This document shows, one piece after another, positions 61,585 through 64,000 of a stretch of DNA of 64,000 nucleotides. The position numbers and the translations under genes are program-made. Source of the stretch: Liolophura sinensis (taxonomy: Eukaryota; Mollusca; Polyplacophora; Chitonida; Chitonidae); NCBI RefSeq assembly GCF_032854445.1, contig NC_088295.1:870501-934500 (forward strand), written 5' to 3'. The notes beneath the pieces are model-generated. The model searched no databases, was not told the origin of the DNA, and saw nothing but the letters and a program-made list of their open reading frames with translations. Within the stretch, counting starts at the first letter, position 1, and each line of letters begins with the position of its first letter.

Positions 61585-62614
61585 TTTGTTGATTGCCCTC
61601 TCCTCTGTGGCGGATGTATCCAACATTCCCCGATAATGTGGATATAATACCGTAACGCTCCGCACATCGGAGAATGAGATGCAGACTATCCGTTGCATTG
61701 TGGGTATGATCTAAATTCCTCTCCTGCAACAACAACAACAAAAACAAACTGGCACTTGCTGGTGAAGATCAGTGACGTTTGGCTTCTTCTCTTGTTCTAT
61801 CCACCCTTCCATCGCAGATGGTTTCTCTTACCAACTTTATAAGAAGGTAATGTATTGTTTACAGTAATTTTTGGACAGCAAAAACGTAATTTTTGTGTTG
61901 GCAAAAATAAATACAGGAGGCAGTAATGTTAATCAGTTATGCACTGAGACTGTTTCATGTTCATAAATCTGAGTGTAACTGGGCAGACTCTCCCTTGATT
62001 CTGCTGCTTAGCAACAGTGTAGTAGTTAGATGAATGAGTCCAGAGAATAAATGTGTAACTCAGAACACCTAACGATAAAAGAAGGCCTATCACGTGCTGT
62101 CCTGCTCATGTAGTTACTCTGGTGTCCTTTTGACTCCGATCAGTTTCTGTGCGTAAGTATTACCAGTATATTCCAGTGAGTAGCCCTGAAAGACTTCAAC
62201 TTCTTTTCTACACATGCCTAGGCCGAGATTGTTCTGACTTTAATTTTGGCAAAATTTTGTCCTGCCACATTGGCCCTAAACCAACGACAGAGAGCACTAC
62301 ATTAAAAAAAAGTGATGCAAGTACTTGCCCTTACACTGTTATAAGTTAATGTATACAAGAAGATTAATCGACAGTGCCATTTATTGATGTAGAAAGCCGC
62401 TTAATGAAGTTCTTGCAAAATGAGCGCATTCTAGGGGAAAGCATTTCAGTTATCATGACATTGCGGAACATGTAGTATGTGTGACATGTACTTAAATGAG
62501 GACTCAGAATATGGTCTGCTTTTAGGTACTGACTGACAGACAAGGCCTAGTAAAACTAACAAAGCTTATGGTGGACTCAACCATAAATCCTTGTGAACTT
62601 TCAGCAAGTTGTAG

Positions 62615-62838
62615 TACAACCAGCTTAGCTCAGTGATCTGGGTGCCTCTCATCGATGCAGTCCAGCAAGTTCAGGTCATGTTGGCTTCTTCTCCAGTAGT
62701 ATGTTGGAAAGTCTGCCAGCAACTTGTGCGTGTGGGTTTCCACAGAGTAGTTTCCTTCAACCACAATGCTGTCATCATATGAGCAAAGTATTCTTGAGTA
62801 CATGTAAAACATCAGTTAAATGAATAAGTAAATAAGTA
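62615..62838 (+). mobile_element. Old diverged SINE
   Basis: Shows CTTAGCTCAGTGATCTGG, GGTGCCTCTCATCGATGCAG, ACCACAATGCTGTCATCATA and AGTATTCTTGAGTACATGTA in the same order as the SINE at 12564, followed by an AAATGAATAAGTAAATAAG tail. It is clearly older than the other copies. Confidence 0.8.
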
Positions 62839-62857
62839 TTATTATGTAAGATACTGA

Positions 62858-62926
62858 GCACTGTATTGTGTAGAGGTAAGATACTGCTGTATTGTGATGA
62901 AGTAAGATCCTGCTGTATTGTGATGT
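62858..62926 (+). repeat. Stray fragment of the RRP7A exon-2-derived 26 bp repeat, opposite orientation
   Basis: Two to three units of the form TGTATTGTGATGAAGTAAGA occur on plus, the reverse orientation of the main array at 56785-59180. It lies directly after the SINE tail and before dispersed copy B. Confidence 0.8.
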
Positions 62927-62939
62927 TCAGTAAATATTT

Positions 62940-63312
62940 TTGCACTAGAATTGGCCTTTTCACACAACAAATGTGTTTAACCTGGATTTTGACCATATTT
63001 ATATTTTCAATATATTCATAAATATTATCATAATTCAGAATAAATGCATGTGTTTGGATATAAACAATTTACATTCAAATGAATTTATTAGGTATGTGTC
63101 ACATAGTTATTTAGAACATTATTATGTAAAGACGATATATACCAAGAGGTGGTCCCAAATACCCACCATAATAAAATATTTTCAAATACCCTTTTCTCCT
63201 GGAAGAAATAAAAAATTGAAAAAGGCCATATTTGCAAATAAGTTTCATCTAATTTTGACATCATTTTGATTTTTTCTCCTTCTTCAATAGTTCTTGTCAG
63301 CTTTCTTTTCAT
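62940..63312. repeat. Dispersed repeat copy B
   Basis: 62940-63020 matches 59762-59850 in the same orientation; 63110-63310 matches 59545-59740 in reverse orientation. The relative inversion of the two blocks between the copies suggests a palindromic element or a rearranged duplication. Confidence 0.6.
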
Positions 63313-63775
63313 GACAAACTTCCATTGACCATTCTGATATCAGACTATGCATTGTGAGAAGATCTATTTTGCTTGTCATACTGGAGAATTCAGACCATAC
63401 TTCATGAAGATTAGTTCCTAAACTTGCCTGCGTTCCTATGTCACAGCCTGAGGCTTATTCTGATATGTGAAAGGGATACCTGGGGTTTTAATTACTGATG
63501 CTTTGTGCGTGTAATTAGTGTAATTAGTACTGCAGACTGGGCTATAAACTATGCACAGCTATTGATTAATTCTTGTTCCAGGTTTTCATAATGCAGTTTG
63601 ACATAAATTCCAGTGTTTAGGAACACCTGTAAATTGTACTTCGATTAATTATAAGTATGCCTTATTGCCAACTAGTAAATAGTTTGTGTTTTCTGTGCAG
63701 GAAGATGTTGGAGAGCTAGCGGTGTAAGCCTGTGTGTGAAGGGAGACTACTCTGCTAACAGCACCAGGTGACCAC

Positions 63776-63885
63776 ATGAGCGAGCCTATGGTGTTCAGCG
63801 CTCAGAGAGAGGTACAACTACGCTTTCTCTGTCCGGAAGATATCGGTGATGTGAAGAAGCTGTGTGCAGAGTGGTTTCCTATTGA
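63776..63885 (+). CDS. NAA60: N-alpha-acetyltransferase 60, first coding exon (partial)
   Basis: An acceptor at 63700 (TTTTCTGTGCAG) opens an exon whose ATG at 63776 reads MSEPMVFSAQREVQLRFLCP and then DIGDVKKLCAEWFPIE, ending at the donor GA|GTGAGTAA after 63885. This matches the N-terminus of NAA60 (vertebrate LRLLCHDDIDTVKHLCGDWFPIE). NAA60/NatF is a Golgi-associated GNAT-fold enzyme that acetylates N-termini of membrane proteins facing the cytosol. The remaining exons lie beyond the window. The match spans only 36 codons but is colinear and ends at the family-typical FPIE motif. Confidence 0.85.
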
Positions 63886-64000
63886 GTGAGTAACCTCATT
63901 GATGATAAAAATATCATGTCCATGCACTTGGCAGCTTATCACTTATCCAAAAACATGGTTGCCACTCATCTTATTACCACATCTGTGTGATGACTGGGAA

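Larger units (their letters stand above)
61585..63700. promoter_or_regulatory. Divergent intergenic region between RRP7A and NAA60
   Basis: RRP7A starts at 61584 on minus and NAA60 coding begins at 63776 on plus, so the two genes are head to head. NAA60 has an acceptor at 63700 before its start codon, implying an upstream untranslated exon, perhaps near 61750-61850 where TAAGAAG|GTAATG would be a usable donor. A shared bidirectional promoter around 61600-61800 is an inference. A SINE and two other repeats lie in the right part. Confidence 0.4.

Overview
The window looks like nuclear DNA from a lophotrochozoan invertebrate, most likely a mollusc or brachiopod. It has spliced genes with GT-AG introns, tRNA-derived SINEs with a 3' tail of the type common in mollusc and brachiopod genomes, a PIF/Harbinger transposon, and a very large load of minisatellites. 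I estimate that about one third of the 64 kb is tandem repeat. The species call is an inference from repeat style, not a proof.

Layout. (1) 1-5.7 kb: two minisatellites (29 and 45 bp units) and no convincing gene. (2) 5.7-23.5 kb, plus strand: at least three exons (5712-5811, 7118-9578, 22522-23463) of an unrecognised proline-rich protein with an Arg/Ser/Asp-rich tail. Its 12.9 kb intron holds 44, 36 and 57 bp satellites, TA runs, SINEs and a broken Harbinger element with an internal inversion. (3) 23.5-33.3 kb: a chain of 80, 49, 32, 42 and 38 bp satellites and a nested SINE, with no supported gene. (4) 33.3-46.6 kb, plus strand: a complete 19-exon calpain. All exon phases match and join to 676 residues with Cys, His and Asn of the active site; the penta-EF-hand region is degenerate and shortened. 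(5) 46.9-47.9 kb: a 25/50 bp satellite between two convergent genes. (6) 48.4-61.6 kb, minus strand: a complete 8-exon RRP7A gene (275 residues, all phases match), an rRNA-processing factor whose introns are packed with 127, 40, 84 and 26 bp satellites. (7) 61.6-64 kb: a divergent intergenic region, then the first coding exon of NAA60 (N-alpha-acetyltransferase 60) on the plus strand, running off the window.

The main discovery candidate is a recurring architecture. At four separate exon/intron boundaries (calpain exons 10, 14 and 17, and RRP7A exon 2) the last bases of the exon together with the 5' splice site have been copied in tandem into the following intron. The longest case gives roughly 90 copies of a unit made of 12 exon bases plus 14 intron bases, most still carrying a good splice donor. 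These are in effect arrays of decoy 5' splice sites grown from the genuine one. Other notable points are SINEs repeatedly nested in satellites, a 969 bp higher-order duplication in the 57 bp array, and a 28-codon satellite open in three frames antisense to RRP7A.
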